A DNA stretch of 64,000 nucleotides from Nocardioides pocheonensis (GTDB taxonomy: Bacteria; Actinomycetota; Actinomycetes; Propionibacteriales; Nocardioidaceae), in contig NZ_RJSF01000019.1 in NCBI RefSeq assembly GCF_003725535.1, positions 456,875 through 520,874 of the forward strand, given 5' to 3'. Position numbers and translations under genes: made by a program. Below the pieces are notes generated by a model that worked only from the letters and a program-made list of their open reading frames with translations, made no database searches and was not told the origin of the DNA. Below, in pieces: positions 9,083 through 20,336 of this stretch. Numbering within the stretch: position 1 is the first letter of the stretch; every line of letters starts with the position of its first letter.

Positions 9083-9184
9083 GTCACGCTCAGGGCCATG
9101 TGCGTCTTCCCGATGACCCACCACGTCGAGTGCGTCGCGCTCCTGCTGCCCGCCGGTGACGACGAGGAGTCCTCGGCGCCGTGA
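9083..9184 (+). pseudogene. Detached 3' end of a trmA-type methyltransferase gene
   Basis: The last codons of an open frame read LRAMCVFPMTHHVECVALL and continue PAGDDEESSAP before TGA. This matches the C-terminus of the methyltransferase gene ending at 4953 (LRAFDLFPMTSHVECVAHL), a conserved end motif of TrmA/RumA enzymes. The bases TTCCCGATGAC are identical at 4903-4913 and 9107-9117, and differences nearby are mostly third-codon positions. The fragment has normal high-GC codon choice. It is best explained as the original 3' end of trmA, cut off when the block 4954-9082 entered and supplied a replacement end. No start or RBS belongs to it. Confidence 0.7.
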
Positions 9185-9205
9185 GCGGGGGGGCAGGATG
9201 GTGCC

Positions 9206-10093
9206 GTGCGACTCGGTGTGGTGTTCCCGCAGACCCGTCCTTGGCGAGAGCTCGCCGACGACTTCCGCTGGGCCGAGGACGTCGGCTACGACGTGGCCTA
9301 CGTCTACGACCACCTGACCCATCCCACGGCGGCCGGGGGCTGGCTGGGTGACGGGTTCACCACCCTGGCTGCCGCTGCCGGGGTCACCACCGGCATCGGG
9401 CTCGGCACGCTGGTCGCCTCGGCGACCCTGCACTCGCCGGTGGCACTCGCGCGGCTGGCGGCCACCGTCGACGACGTCGCGGCCGGCCGGCTCGTGCTCG
9501 GGCTCGGCGCGGGCTCCCCGCGGTGTTCGGTCGCCGACCGCGGTGAGGACCCCACGCCGCGGGAGATGCACCAGCGGCTGGTCGACGTGGTCGAGGGGCT
9601 GGCCGCCGTCCTCGACGGCGCGACCGAGTGGGCCGGACGGACGCGGTCGTTCGCGGGCCTGGAGACCACGCCGTTGCCGCCCGGCGCGCGGAAGCCCTAC
9701 CTGATGCTCGCCGCGCACGGTCCGCGGACGCTCCGGCTCGCGGCGCGCCACGCGGACGCGTGGAACACCTACGGCGGCCCGGGGTCCAGCCTGTCGTCGG
9801 TCGAGGAGTACTGGGAGGCGGTGGCCGCCCAGGCCGCCGGGATGACGGCCGCCTGTGAGGCGGAGGACCGGGACCCGGCCACCCTGCGGCGCTCGCTGCT
9901 CGTCGGGTACGGCGCGGCCCGGCCGACCCGCAGCGTCCCGGCGTACGAGGAGGCGGTCGAGCGGGCGCTGGCACTGGGGTTCGACGAGATCGTGGTCTAC
10001 GGTCCGCACGCGCCCGGGGAGCAGTTCGCCTCCGACCCGCAGGTCCACGCCGACGCGATCCAGCGGGTCCGCGGCCGGGGCCCGGTGTCGTAG
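9206..10093 (+). CDS. LLM-class flavin-dependent oxidoreductase
   Basis: A 295-residue luciferase-like TIM-barrel protein using FMN or F420. Diagnostic segments are the N-terminal MRLGVVFPQTRPW, VAYVYDHLTHP near 31-41 (cofactor region), the barrel signature GLGTLVASATLHSPVALARLAATVDDVAAGRLVLGLGAG (about 71-109, quoted in part as LVLGLGAGSP), and ARHADAWNTYGGP near 181. The GTG start at 9206 is followed immediately by the first barrel strand. It stands alone, 21 bp after the trmA remnant. In an undisturbed genome it would directly follow trmA. The substrate is unknown. Confidence 0.85.
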   Translation: MRLGVVFPQTRPWRELADDFRWAEDVGYDVAYVYDHLTHPTAAGGWLGDGFTTLAAAAGVTTGIGLGTLVASATLHSPVALARLAATVDDVAAGRLVLGLGAGSPRCSVADRGEDPTPREMHQRLVDVVEGLAAVLDGATEWAGRTRSFAGLETTPLPPGARKPYLMLAAHGPRTLRLAARHADAWNTYGGPGSSLSSVEEYWEAVAAQAAGMTAACEAEDRDPATLRRSLLVGYGAARPTRSVPAYEEAVERALALGFDEIVVYGPHAPGEQFASDPQVHADAIQRVRGRGPVS

Positions 10094-10109
10094 ACGTGTC
10101 GACCTCGTG

Positions 10110-10127
10110 TATCTTGATATCAAGATA
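10110..10127. promoter_or_regulatory. Perfect 18-bp palindrome upstream of aconitase
   Basis: TATCTTGATATCAAGATA is a perfect inverted repeat centred between 10118 and 10119, 111 bp before the aconitase start. It overlaps a -10-like GATAAT (10124-10129), so a bound dimeric repressor would block initiation. It is AT-rich in an otherwise GC-rich sequence. No regulator gene adjoins it; in Corynebacterium the TetR-type AcnR controls acn from a neighbouring gene, but its site differs. The binding protein is unknown. Confidence 0.6.
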
Positions 10128-10237
10128 ATGTGGTTTCGGTGAGACCGCCTTCCACCGCGTCGCGCGGGGTGGGCAAGATGGGCCGGAGGATGGCCCCAGG
10201 GTCAGCACCGCAGGCACCCGGACTTGAGGAGACGTCG

Positions 10238-13048
<2,811 letters not shown>

Positions 13049-13062
13049 GCCTTCTTCGCGCA

Positions 13063-13108
13063 GACGTCCTGCGGACGGGTCGCCCAGACGGCCGGTCCGC
13101 GGGACGTC
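13063..13108 (+). terminator. Stem-loop after acnA
   Basis: The arms GACGTCCTGCGGAC (13063-13076) and GTCCGCGGGACGTC (13095-13108) form a 14-bp stem with one G-U pair around an 18-nt loop, 15 bp after the aconitase stop. There is no U tract, as is usual for hairpin terminators in high-GC actinobacteria. Confidence 0.6.
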
Positions 13109-13146
13109 GTGCTGTTCCGGGACGGCCGGCTCGCTAGCCTCGCCCC

Positions 13147-13452
13147 ATGATCGTGGCCATCAGCATCAGTCCGTCCGGAGCCGACGAGACCGGGGGAGTC
13201 AGCGACGCGGTCGCGGACGCCGTACGGGTGATCCGGGAGTCCGGCCTGCCGAACGAGACCAACGCGATGTTCACCAACATCGAGGGCGAGTGGGACGAGG
13301 TGATGGCGGTGGTGAAGGAGGCGGTGTTCCGGGTGGCGGAGACGTCCCCGCGGGTCGGCCTCGTGCTCAAGGCGGACCTCCGCCGTGGCTTCGAGACCGG
13401 GCAGCTGGCGGCGAAGGTGGAGCGGGTCGAGGAGCGGTTGCGGGACGGGTGA
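13147..13452 (+). CDS. MTH1187/YkoF-family thiamine-binding protein
   Basis: A 101-residue protein of the MTH1187 (DUF77) family. These ferredoxin-fold proteins form tetramers and bind thiamine or related pyrimidines. Family segments are MIVAISISPSG at the start, TNAMFTNIEGEWDEVM near 40-54 and SPRVGLVLKADLR near 70. The ATG lies 7 nt after TAGCCT, which fits a leaderless transcript. It is convergent with the ssgA-like gene, only 4 bp from that stop codon. A physiological role is not established for the family. Confidence 0.8.
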   Translation: MIVAISISPSGADETGGVSDAVADAVRVIRESGLPNETNAMFTNIEGEWDEVMAVVKEAVFRVAETSPRVGLVLKADLRRGFETGQLAAKVERVEERLRDG

Positions 13453-13456
13453 GCGG

Positions 13457-13870
13457 TCAGCCGGCGAGCAGCTGCTCGAGCCAGCCGTCGACGTCGACCT
13501 TCTCGCGACCCAGCGGGACCGCGTCGAGCGAGGAGTAGACGAAGTCCTGGACCGCCCGGCTGGGGAACTGCAGGAGGGTCTCGCCGGCGGGGGAGCAGAG
13601 CTCGACGATGACGACGGCCTCGCCGCACGCGCTCAGGCACGGCCAGATGTGGACGTCACCGTCGCCGGACGGCTCGTACTGTCCGTCGACGAGCAGCTCG
13701 CGGGCGAAGGTCCAGTGGACCGGACCGGACTGCGTCTGCAGCACCATCGTGACCGCGCACGCGTCGGTGGGGTCGTAGACGAACTCAGCGACCAGGGTGT
13801 GGTCGACCTCGGCGTCCACCGTGGCGATCTGCACCGCGGTGGTCGAGGTGGTGGTGAGCTTGCTGTCCAT
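13457..13870 (-). CDS. SsgA-like sporulation/cell-division regulator (SALP family)
   Basis: A 137-residue SsgA-like protein. In Streptomyces, SALPs (SsgA-G) control septum site choice, peptidoglycan turnover and spore maturation. The family core is clear: LVAEFVYDPTDACAVTMVL (about 27-45), VHWTFARELLVDG (about 51), SGDGDVHIWP (about 68), SPAGETLLQFPSRAVQDFV (about 92). The start ATG at 13870 has AGGGA about 6 nt upstream. It stands alone, convergent with the thiamine-binding protein gene. Its presence in a presumably non-differentiating actinomycete points to a general cell-division role, which is an inference. Confidence 0.87.
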   Translation of the reverse strand: MDSKLTTTSTTAVQIATVDAEVDHTLVAEFVYDPTDACAVTMVLQTQSGPVHWTFARELLVDGQYEPSGDGDVHIWPCLSACGEAVVIVELCSPAGETLLQFPSRAVQDFVYSSLDAVPLGREKVDVDGWLEQLLAG

Positions 13871-14114
13871 CGGCTTCCCTGTCTGTGGGCCCTGGTGGGC
13901 GGTTCGGCAGAGAAACGCGGTTGCTGAAGGTTCATGACACGATTTCGCCGAACTGGTCTAGGAAAACGGCGAAGTGGTCCAGATCACTCGGACATTTCGG
14001 ACCAAAGGACCCGGCCGGGCCGGGCACCCTCTGGGCGGTCCGCGCACGCGGTCCTGACGCGCTTCAGGGGTCCGGGCGGTGACGTCGCTCGAACAAGTGT
14101 GCGAAAATCGGAGC

Positions 14115-14537
14115 GTGTTCACGCCACGACGCGAGCCCGACCCGGTGCCCCGGACGGCCCCTCCCGGGGCGCCGCCGTACGCGCCGCCCGGGTGGCCGCC
14201 CGGGGTCCGGGCGCCGGGAGTCCCGGGGTGGGAGCCGACCGCGGTGAGCTGGCTGCTGGACGTCTGCCCGCCGGACTACCGCGGCTACCCGGGCTTGCGG
14301 CGGCACCCGCTCGTGCTCGCCCGCTTCGCGGTGCTGCACGTGGAGGCGAGCCAGGCGGCGGTCAACCGCGGGCTGAGCGAGGCGCGCGGGGTGCTGCGCG
14401 ACGTGGCCGACGAGGTCGAGATCGCCGCGGCGATCGACACGTGGCACCGGGAGGCCGCCCGGCTGATCGGCGTACGACGTGCGGTCGGGCTCGTCGAGGA
14501 GGCGCTCCGCGGCCGGCGGTACGTCGCTCGCATGTGA
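14115..14537 (+). CDS. Hypothetical protein with Pro/Gly-rich N-terminus
   Basis: A 140-residue protein I do not recognise. Residues 1-38 are rich in Pro, Gly and Ala (PPGAPPYAPPGWPPG), and the rest is a predicted mostly helical domain starting WLLDVCPPDYRGYPGLRRHP. Codon bias is strongly high-GC at third positions, so it is probably expressed. The GTG at 14115 is chosen because CGGAG lies 3-4 nt before it; an in-frame upstream start at 14079 would add 12 residues. It is followed 28 bp later by the Nudix gene. The 244 bp upstream of it hold no other gene. Confidence 0.6.
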   Translation: MFTPRREPDPVPRTAPPGAPPYAPPGWPPGVRAPGVPGWEPTAVSWLLDVCPPDYRGYPGLRRHPLVLARFAVLHVEASQAAVNRGLSEARGVLRDVADEVEIAAAIDTWHREAARLIGVRRAVGLVEEALRGRRYVARM

Positions 14538-14565
14538 CCGGTGCGCGTCCCCCTAGGGTGGGCCC

Positions 14566-15003
14566 ATGGATCCCGTGCCGCTCGCCGTCGTGCTGCTCGT
14601 CGACCCCCGCGGCTGGGTGTTGCTGCAGGAACGCGACGAGGGAGCACCGCGCGCCGCGAACCAGTGGGGGATGGTCGGCGGTCACGTCGAGGACGGCGAG
14701 GAGTTCGAGCCGGCGGCCTACCGCGAGCTGCTCGAGGAGACCGGGGTGGCGCTGCCTGCGGGCACGCTGCGGCTCTGGCAGGACGCGCAGTTCGCCTACG
14801 ACGACGGCTTCCGTGGCCGCTACCACCTGTACGCCGCGGGGGTGGACCTCACCGACGCGGACATCGTCGTCGGCGAGGGCCGTCAGATCGTGTTCGTGGA
14901 GCCGGCCGTGATCCCCACCCTCGACCTGGCCGAGTCGACCCGGCACTTCGTGCCCGACTTCCTGGCCTCCGACCTGTACCGCTCCTTCAGGAGGGCTTCG
15001 TGA
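14566..15003 (+). CDS. Nudix hydrolase
   Basis: A 145-residue Nudix hydrolase, an enzyme class cleaving nucleoside diphosphates linked to another moiety. The Nudix box (G-x5-E-x7-REUXEEXGU) is seen as GHVEDGEEFEPAAYRELLEE followed by TGV at residues 43-65, with all catalytic glutamates present. The substrate is not predictable. Its TGA stop overlaps the GTG of the following SMP-30-like gene, so the two are coupled. TAGGGT lies shortly before the ATG and could be a leaderless promoter. Confidence 0.87.
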   Translation: MDPVPLAVVLLVDPRGWVLLQERDEGAPRAANQWGMVGGHVEDGEEFEPAAYRELLEETGVALPAGTLRLWQDAQFAYDDGFRGRYHLYAAGVDLTDADIVVGEGRQIVFVEPAVIPTLDLAESTRHFVPDFLASDLYRSFRRAS

Positions 15004-15914
15004 GACCCGTCACCGTCCACCCCGTCCCGGCCATGGGCGCCGAGGACGTCGTCGTCGCCGACGACGGGCTCGTGTACACCGGCACGGAGGACGGCAGCGT
15101 CTTCAGGCTCCGGCCCGACGGCAGCCGGGTCGACGTCGTCGGCCACACCGGCGGCCGCCCGCTGGGCCTCGAGCTGCTGCCCGACGGCCGGCTGCTGGTC
15201 GCGGACGCGCGCCAGGGACTCCTCGCCATGGAGACCGCCACCGGCGCGGTCGAGCGGCTGGTCGACACCGTGAACGGGCGCCGGATGGTGTTCTGCAACA
15301 ACGCGGCGGTCGCCCGCAACGGCGACATCTGGTTCTCGGACAGCTCCGCCCTCTACGGCATCGAGCGGTGGAAGGACGACTTCGTCCAGGACACCCACAC
15401 CGGCCGCCTGGCCTGCCGCCGCGCCGACGGGACCGTCGAGCAGCAGCTGGACGGCCTGGCCTTCGCCAACGGCGTCGCGCTCGCGGCCGACGAGTCCTAC
15501 GTGGCGGTCGCGGAGACGGCCGCGCGGACCGTCGTACGGCTGTGGCTGACCGGTGACCGGGCCGGCCAGCGCGACCTGCTGTGCTCGGACCTGCCCGGCT
15601 ACCCCGACAACATCGCGCGCGGCTCCGACGGGCTGATCTGGGTGACGATCGCCTCGCCGCGCGACCCTGTCGTGGAGATGCTCCACCACGCTCCGATGCC
15701 GCTGCGCAAGGTGGTCACGCGGATCCCGGAGCGGCTCCAGCCGAAGCCGAAGCGGACCGTGCGGGCGATGGCCTTCGACGACGCCGGCACGCTGGTGCAC
15801 GACGTGAGCGGGGATGCGTCCGGCTACCACATGGTGACGGGGGTCCGCGAGCACGACGGCCGGCTCTGGCTGGGCAGCCTGCACGAGCCGGCGGTGGCCG
15901 TGATCGCCGTGTGA
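15000..15914 (+). CDS. SMP-30/strictosidine synthase-like beta-propeller protein
   Basis: A 304-residue protein of the SMP-30/gluconolactonase/strictosidine-synthase superfamily, six-bladed propellers often acting as lactonases. Blade motifs include [20 protein letters not shown] (about 16-35), [19 protein letters not shown] (about 51-69), [18 protein letters not shown] (about 98-115), and [20 protein letters not shown] (about 156). Calcium-binding positions of true SMP-30 enzymes cannot be confirmed by eye. The GTG at 15000 overlaps the Nudix stop and has AGGAGGG 5 nt upstream, so this start is secure although the frame is open further upstream. No signal peptide is seen. Confidence 0.78.
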   Translation: MRPVTVHPVPAMGAEDVVVADDGLVYTGTEDGSVFRLRPDGSRVDVVGHTGGRPLGLELLPDGRLLVADARQGLLAMETATGAVERLVDTVNGRRMVFCNNAAVARNGDIWFSDSSALYGIERWKDDFVQDTHTGRLACRRADGTVEQQLDGLAFANGVALAADESYVAVAETAARTVVRLWLTGDRAGQRDLLCSDLPGYPDNIARGSDGLIWVTIASPRDPVVEMLHHAPMPLRKVVTRIPERLQPKPKRTVRAMAFDDAGTLVHDVSGDASGYHMVTGVREHDGRLWLGSLHEPAVAVIAV

Positions 15915-15987
15915 GGTCTGTAGACTTCTACGGTTCCGGGACGGGCGCACGGCACGAGCACCAGGCACGAGAGGCAGGCGGGACAGC

Positions 15988-17892
15988 ATGGGGCTGTTGG
16001 AGTCGATCTCGGGGCCGCAGGACCTCCGTGACCTCGACGAGCGCCAGCTCGTCGACCTCGCGGCGGAGATCCGCGACGAGCTGGTGCGCACCTGCGCGCC
16101 GCGCGGCGGGCACCTGGGTCCCAACCTCGGCGTCGTCGAGCTGACCCTGGCGCTCCACCGGGTCTTCGACTCGCCGCGGGACAGGATCGTCTTCGACACC
16201 GGCCACCAGGCCTATGTCCACAAGATGCTCACCGGCAGGGCGGGCCAGTTCGACTCGCTGCGCACCGAGGGCGGGATCTCCGGCTACCCGAGCCGGGCTG
16301 AGTCCGAGCACGACCTCGTGGAGAACTCCCACGCCTCCACGTCGCTGTCCTACGCCGACGGGCTCGCCAAGGCCTACGCGATCCGGGGCGAGGACCGTCA
16401 CGTCGTCGCCGTGATCGGCGACGGCGCCCTGACCGGCGGCATGGCCTGGGAGGCGCTGAACAACATCGCGGTGGGCGACGACCGGCGGCTGGTCATGGTG
16501 GTCAACGACAACGGACGGTCCTACATGCCGACCGTCGGCGGCCTCGCCAAGCACCTGACCACGCTGCGCACCAACCCCCGCTACGAGCAGGTGCTCGACC
16601 AGGTCAAGCGGCGGCTCAACGGCGTCCGCGGGGTCGGCCCCGCGGTGTACGACGCGCTGCACGCGATGAAGAAGGGCATGAAGGACGCGCTCGCTCCACA
16701 GGGCCTCTTCGAGGACCTCGGCCTGAAGTACGTCGGCCCGATCGACGGGCACGACCGGGTCGCTGTCGAGCAGGCGCTCGCCCAGGCGAAGCGCTTCGGC
16801 GGACCCGTGATCGTGCACGTGATCACCCAGAAGGGCTTCGGCTACGACCCGGCCGAGCGCCACGAGGCCGACCAGTTCCACCAGATCGGGCCGTTCGACG
16901 TCGAGACCGGCGTGGGCTCGCCGAAGGGGCGGATCTGGACCGACTTCTTCTCCGACGAGATCGTCGCGATCGGCGAGGAGCGCAAGGACGTCGTGGCGAT
17001 CACCGCCGCGATGCTCTACCCGGTCGGGCTGGACCGGTTCGCGGCCCGGTTCCCCGAGCGCACCTTCGACGTCGGCATCGCCGAGCAGCACGCCGTGACC
17101 AGTGCCGCCGGCCTGGCCATGGGCGGGCTGCACCCGGTGGTCGCGATCTACGCCACCTTCATGAACCGCGCCTTCGACCAGGTGCTCATGGACGTCGCGC
17201 TGCACGAGTGCGGCGTGACCTTCGTGACCGACCGCGCGGGAGTCACGGGCGACGACGGCGCCAGCCACAACGGCATGTGGGACATGTCGGTGTTCCAGGT
17301 CGTCCCGGGGCTGCGGCTGGCCGCACCGCGTGACGGCGCCCGCGTGCGCGAGCTGCTGCGCGAGGCCGTCGCCGTCGAGGACGCCCCCACGATGGTGCGG
17401 CTGCCCAAGGGCGCGCCCCCGGCCGAGGACATCCCCGCCGTCGACCGGGCCGGCAGCTGCGACGTGCTCGTGCGCCGAGGCGGCCGCGACGTGCTGATCG
17501 TCGCCCCGGGAGCCATGGCGGCGACGGCGGTCGAGGTCGGCCGGCGACTCACCGACCAGGGCATCGGGGTCACGGTCGTCGACCCGCGCTGGGTCAAGCC
17601 GATCGACCCGGCTCTCGTCCCGCTCGCCGCGGCGCACCGCCTCGTGGTGAGCATCGAGGACAACGGCCGCGTCGGTGGCTTCGGTGCCAACCTGCTGGCG
17701 CTGCTCAACGACGAGGGCGTGCGCACCCCGTTCCGGCTGCACGGCATCCCGCAGGAGTTCCTGCCGCACGCCAAGCGCGAGGCGATCCTCGAGCGGATCG
17801 GCCTCACCCCGCAGACGCTGGCCCGCAGGATCGTCGAGGACGTGACCGCGCTCGACTCCGGTCGTTCTCTGGTCGACATCCCCATCGACTGA
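15988..17892 (+). CDS. dxs: 1-deoxy-D-xylulose-5-phosphate synthase
   Basis: A 634-residue thiamine-diphosphate enzyme catalysing the first step of the MEP isoprenoid pathway (pyruvate plus glyceraldehyde-3-phosphate to DXP). Motifs are [13 protein letters not shown] (about 72-84), the ThDP site [16 protein letters not shown] (about 148) ending in VNDNGRSY, the central [15 protein letters not shown] (about 357; catalytic Glu in AEQH), and the transketolase C-terminal domain from about 480. Its length matches bacterial Dxs (620-640). The following lipoprotein gene begins 10 bp after the stop and may be co-transcribed. This would supply isoprenoids for menaquinone and polyprenyl carriers. Confidence 0.96.
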   Translation: MGLLESISGPQDLRDLDERQLVDLAAEIRDELVRTCAPRGGHLGPNLGVVELTLALHRVFDSPRDRIVFDTGHQAYVHKMLTGRAGQFDSLRTEGGISGYPSRAESEHDLVENSHASTSLSYADGLAKAYAIRGEDRHVVAVIGDGALTGGMAWEALNNIAVGDDRRLVMVVNDNGRSYMPTVGGLAKHLTTLRTNPRYEQVLDQVKRRLNGVRGVGPAVYDALHAMKKGMKDALAPQGLFEDLGLKYVGPIDGHDRVAVEQALAQAKRFGGPVIVHVITQKGFGYDPAERHEADQFHQIGPFDVETGVGSPKGRIWTDFFSDEIVAIGEERKDVVAITAAMLYPVGLDRFAARFPERTFDVGIAEQHAVTSAAGLAMGGLHPVVAIYATFMNRAFDQVLMDVALHECGVTFVTDRAGVTGDDGASHNGMWDMSVFQVVPGLRLAAPRDGARVRELLREAVAVEDAPTMVRLPKGAPPAEDIPAVDRAGSCDVLVRRGGRDVLIVAPGAMAATAVEVGRRLTDQGIGVTVVDPRWVKPIDPALVPLAAAHRLVVSIEDNGRVGGFGANLLALLNDEGVRTPFRLHGIPQEFLPHAKREAILERIGLTPQTLARRIVEDVTALDSGRSLVDIPID

Positions 17893-17902
17893 GAGGACCC
17901 GG

Positions 17903-19174
17903 GTGCGGTCGACACGGCGCGCCACCTCCGCCGTACTGCTGGTCGTGCTCACGGCACTCGGCGCGATCGCTTCCGCGTGCTCCTCCGGGCACGACGCCGG
18001 CCTGCTCGGTGCCCACCAGCCCGTGTCGGCGCCCGACGAGCAGGCGCTGCTCGACCGGCGCGCGGCAGCGATCGGCGAGGGCAACCTCGACGCGTTCCTG
18101 GCCACCGTCGACACGTCCGACGCGAGGCTGGTGGCGCGGCAGCGACGGTACTTCGCCAACCTCCGGCAGCTCCCGATCCAGTCGCTGCGCTACACCGTGC
18201 TGAAGTCCGACTGGCCGGCAGGCCTGAGGTCTCCGCAGTGGGGCAGTGACGTGGCCGTGCCGCAGGTGCGCGTGGCCACGCAGCTGAGCGGCTTCGACAC
18301 GGTGCCGGTGCAGCGGGTGACCGGCTTCGCGTTCGCGCGCAGGGCGGGACGCACGGTGATCGTCTCCGAGCTCACCGGAGCGGGCAAGCAGTTCCCCGGC
18401 TCGAACCCCGCTCCCTGGGACCTCGTCCGCATCCACGTGCGCAGTGACCAGGACACGCTCCAGCTCTACGACGACGGCACGTGGAAGCAGTCCGCGACGG
18501 TCGCCGGCGCCCTGGCCTCGGGCATCGCAGACGTGCGCAGCGCGGTCCCGTTCCCGTGGGACGGCCGCGCCGTGGTCTACGTCTTCAGCCGACCCGCCGT
18601 GCTGAACAGCTTCGAGGGAGTGCCGGGCGGCAACATCAAGCACCTCGGCGCGATGACCTTCCCGATGTACGCCGTCCTCGGCCAGCCCGCCGTCGCGGGC
18701 ATCCGGTTCACCCTGCTGCCGAGCTCGCTGCGGGCCGGGCCCACCTTCCTCGGGCGGATCGTCCGTCACGAGCTCACCCACGTCGCCCTCGGCGACCGCG
18801 ACGACGGCGTACCGACCTGGTTCGCGGAGGGGATCGCGGAGTACATGGGCGCCCGCGAGATCCCGCAGGACCAGCGCCGGATCGCCAGCGTGGCGCTCGT
18901 GAAGGCGCGCCAGGGCGTCGACGGCCTGCCGGCCTCGCGCGGCTTCAACGGTGCCGACCAGGCCTGGCACTACGCGCTGAGCTGGATGGCCTGCGACTTC
19001 ATCGCGGCGACTCGCGGGGAGCCGGCCCTGTGGCGGCTGATGGACGCCTTGCACGCCGGCGGCGCAGGCACCACCGACGAGCAGCAGGACGCCGTCCTGG
19101 AGACCGTGCTCGGTCTCGACGGTCAGGAGCTGGCCCAGCACGCGGCCCAGCGGATCCTGCGGATCTACGGCTGA
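17903..19174 (+). CDS. Exported lipoprotein with gluzincin-type HExxH metallopeptidase-like domain
   Basis: A 423-residue probable lipoprotein. It starts with RSTRRATS, a hydrophobic stretch and a lipobox ending IASAC (Cys about 29). The C-terminal part has RHELTHVALGDRDDGVPTWFAEGIAEYMG (about 289), quoted key parts HELTH and WFAEG: a zinc site with two histidines and a downstream glutamate, as in MA-clan peptidases. Between lies a mixed domain with no clear homology (perhaps NTF2-like near 45-160). The GTG start has GAGGAC upstream. It is probably a cell-surface protease; targets are unknown. Confidence 0.68.
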   Translation: MRSTRRATSAVLLVVLTALGAIASACSSGHDAGLLGAHQPVSAPDEQALLDRRAAAIGEGNLDAFLATVDTSDARLVARQRRYFANLRQLPIQSLRYTVLKSDWPAGLRSPQWGSDVAVPQVRVATQLSGFDTVPVQRVTGFAFARRAGRTVIVSELTGAGKQFPGSNPAPWDLVRIHVRSDQDTLQLYDDGTWKQSATVAGALASGIADVRSAVPFPWDGRAVVYVFSRPAVLNSFEGVPGGNIKHLGAMTFPMYAVLGQPAVAGIRFTLLPSSLRAGPTFLGRIVRHELTHVALGDRDDGVPTWFAEGIAEYMGAREIPQDQRRIASVALVKARQGVDGLPASRGFNGADQAWHYALSWMACDFIAATRGEPALWRLMDALHAGGAGTTDEQQDAVLETVLGLDGQELAQHAAQRILRIYG

Positions 19175-19203
19175 TCAAGGACGCGCCAGCGGACTTGATC
19201 GCC

Positions 19204-19264
19204 GGTGGTTGAGCAGCGAGCTCGGCTGAGGGACGAAGCCGAGACCGAGCGTGCCGAAACCAAG
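19204..19264. repeat. Imperfect palindromic intergenic repeat
   Basis: GGTGGTTGAGCAGCGAG at the left and GTGCCGAAACC at the right frame an imperfect inverted repeat of about 60 bp in the gap after the metallopeptidase-like gene. It resembles the REP-like repeat near 29005 and at the right edge of the window (GGTTTCGAGGCTCG...CACCTCAACC) but is more diverged. Repeats of this type are common between genes of Nocardioides-like genomes (from memory, not searched). It could fold into a transcript-ending hairpin. Confidence 0.55.
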
Positions 19265-19369
19265 GACGGTTGACGCCGTAGCGCCTCACGTGATCTCGGG
19301 CATATCGACGGCCGCCCGGGCGTTGTCCACCACTAGGCTGGCCAGAGCAACGACCCGACAGGAGCATCC

Positions 19370-20320
19370 GTGACCCAGGCACGTTTCGTGCACATCGTCG
19401 ACGAGGTCCCCGAGCTCGAGGGTCTCGCTGACGGCCCGGTCATGGTGACCGCGCTCGACGGCTTCCTCGATGCCGGGAGCGCCGCGGGGCTCGCGATCGC
19501 GCACCTGCTGGAGTCGTCCCCGGGTCGCGTGGTGGCCAGCTTCGAGGTCGACGAGTTCTACGACTACCGCGCCCGGCGGCCACCGATGTCCTTCGTCCAG
19601 GACCACTACAGCGACTACGAGGCGCCGCGCCTGGTCGTGCGGCTGATGCGTGACGACCGCCGCGCGCCGTACCTGCTCCTGACCGGACCGGAGCCGGACG
19701 TGCGGTGGGAGGCCTTCGCCGAGGCCGTGCGTGCCGTCGTCGAGCACTTCGCCGTGCGCCTGACCGTCTCGATGGGCTCGGTGCCGATGGCGGTGCCGCA
19801 CACCCGCCCGGTGCAGGTGACCAACCACGCCACCGCCAAGCGGCTGCTGGTCTCGGAGAACGTCTGGCAGGGCGAGATCCGGATCCCCTCCAGCGCCCAG
19901 TCGCTGCTGGAGCTCCGGCTCGGCGAGTGGGGGCACGACGCCACCGGCTTCGTCGCGCACATCCCGCACTACGTCGCCCAGTTCGGCTACCCGGAGGCGT
20001 CCGCCGCGATGCTGCGCCAGGTCGGTGCGGTCACCGGGTTGCAGTGGGACACCGCCGAGCTCGACGCCGCCGCCGCGCAGCGCCAGGCGGAGATCGCGGG
20101 CCAGGTCGAGGACTCCGACGAGGTCCGGGCGGTCGTCGCGGGGCTCGAGCAGCAGTACGACGCCTTCCACCGTGACGACTCCGGCTACGGGGGCGGCCCG
20201 AACATGCTCGAGGCCGAGGACGGATCGCTCCCGGACTCCGCCGACCTGCCCACCGGCGAGGAGCTCGGCGCCCAGTTCGAGCAGTTCCTGGCCGGCCTCG
20301 ACCAGTCCGACGACGAGTAG
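19370..20320 (+). CDS. PAC2 family protein
   Basis: A 316-residue protein of the PAC2 (proteasome assembly chaperone 2) family, which is widespread in actinobacteria; M. tuberculosis Rv2125 is a member. Family segments are MVTALDGFLDAGSAAGLAIAHLL (about 25-47), FEVDEFYDYRARRP (about 59) and GSVPMAVPHTRP (about 138). The C-terminus is helical and acidic. Some members bind the mycobacterial proteasome region or act in ATP-dependent proteolysis, but function is unsettled. The GTG at 19370 has ACAGGAG about 6 nt upstream. It is followed 16 bp later by tesB. Confidence 0.83.
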   Translation: MTQARFVHIVDEVPELEGLADGPVMVTALDGFLDAGSAAGLAIAHLLESSPGRVVASFEVDEFYDYRARRPPMSFVQDHYSDYEAPRLVVRLMRDDRRAPYLLLTGPEPDVRWEAFAEAVRAVVEHFAVRLTVSMGSVPMAVPHTRPVQVTNHATAKRLLVSENVWQGEIRIPSSAQSLLELRLGEWGHDATGFVAHIPHYVAQFGYPEASAAMLRQVGAVTGLQWDTAELDAAAAQRQAEIAGQVEDSDEVRAVVAGLEQQYDAFHRDDSGYGGGPNMLEAEDGSLPDSADLPTGEELGAQFEQFLAGLDQSDDE

Positions 20321-20336
20321 AAGGCGGGACCGCGTA

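Noticed and set aside
8865..9116. An 83-codon frame in the gap after the ABC permease
   Set aside because: No RBS, poor codon bias and no recognisable sequence; it overlaps the trmA remnant in another phase.
8750..9184. A 144-codon gene spanning 8750-9184
   Set aside because: Only its last 30 codons resemble a protein, and those match the end of trmA. The rest lacks codon bias and an RBS, so it is treated as a remnant joined to decayed DNA.
19189..19370. A small RNA gene in the gap before the PAC2 gene
   Set aside because: The folded element there is explained by a REP-like palindromic repeat and no promoter signal is convincing.
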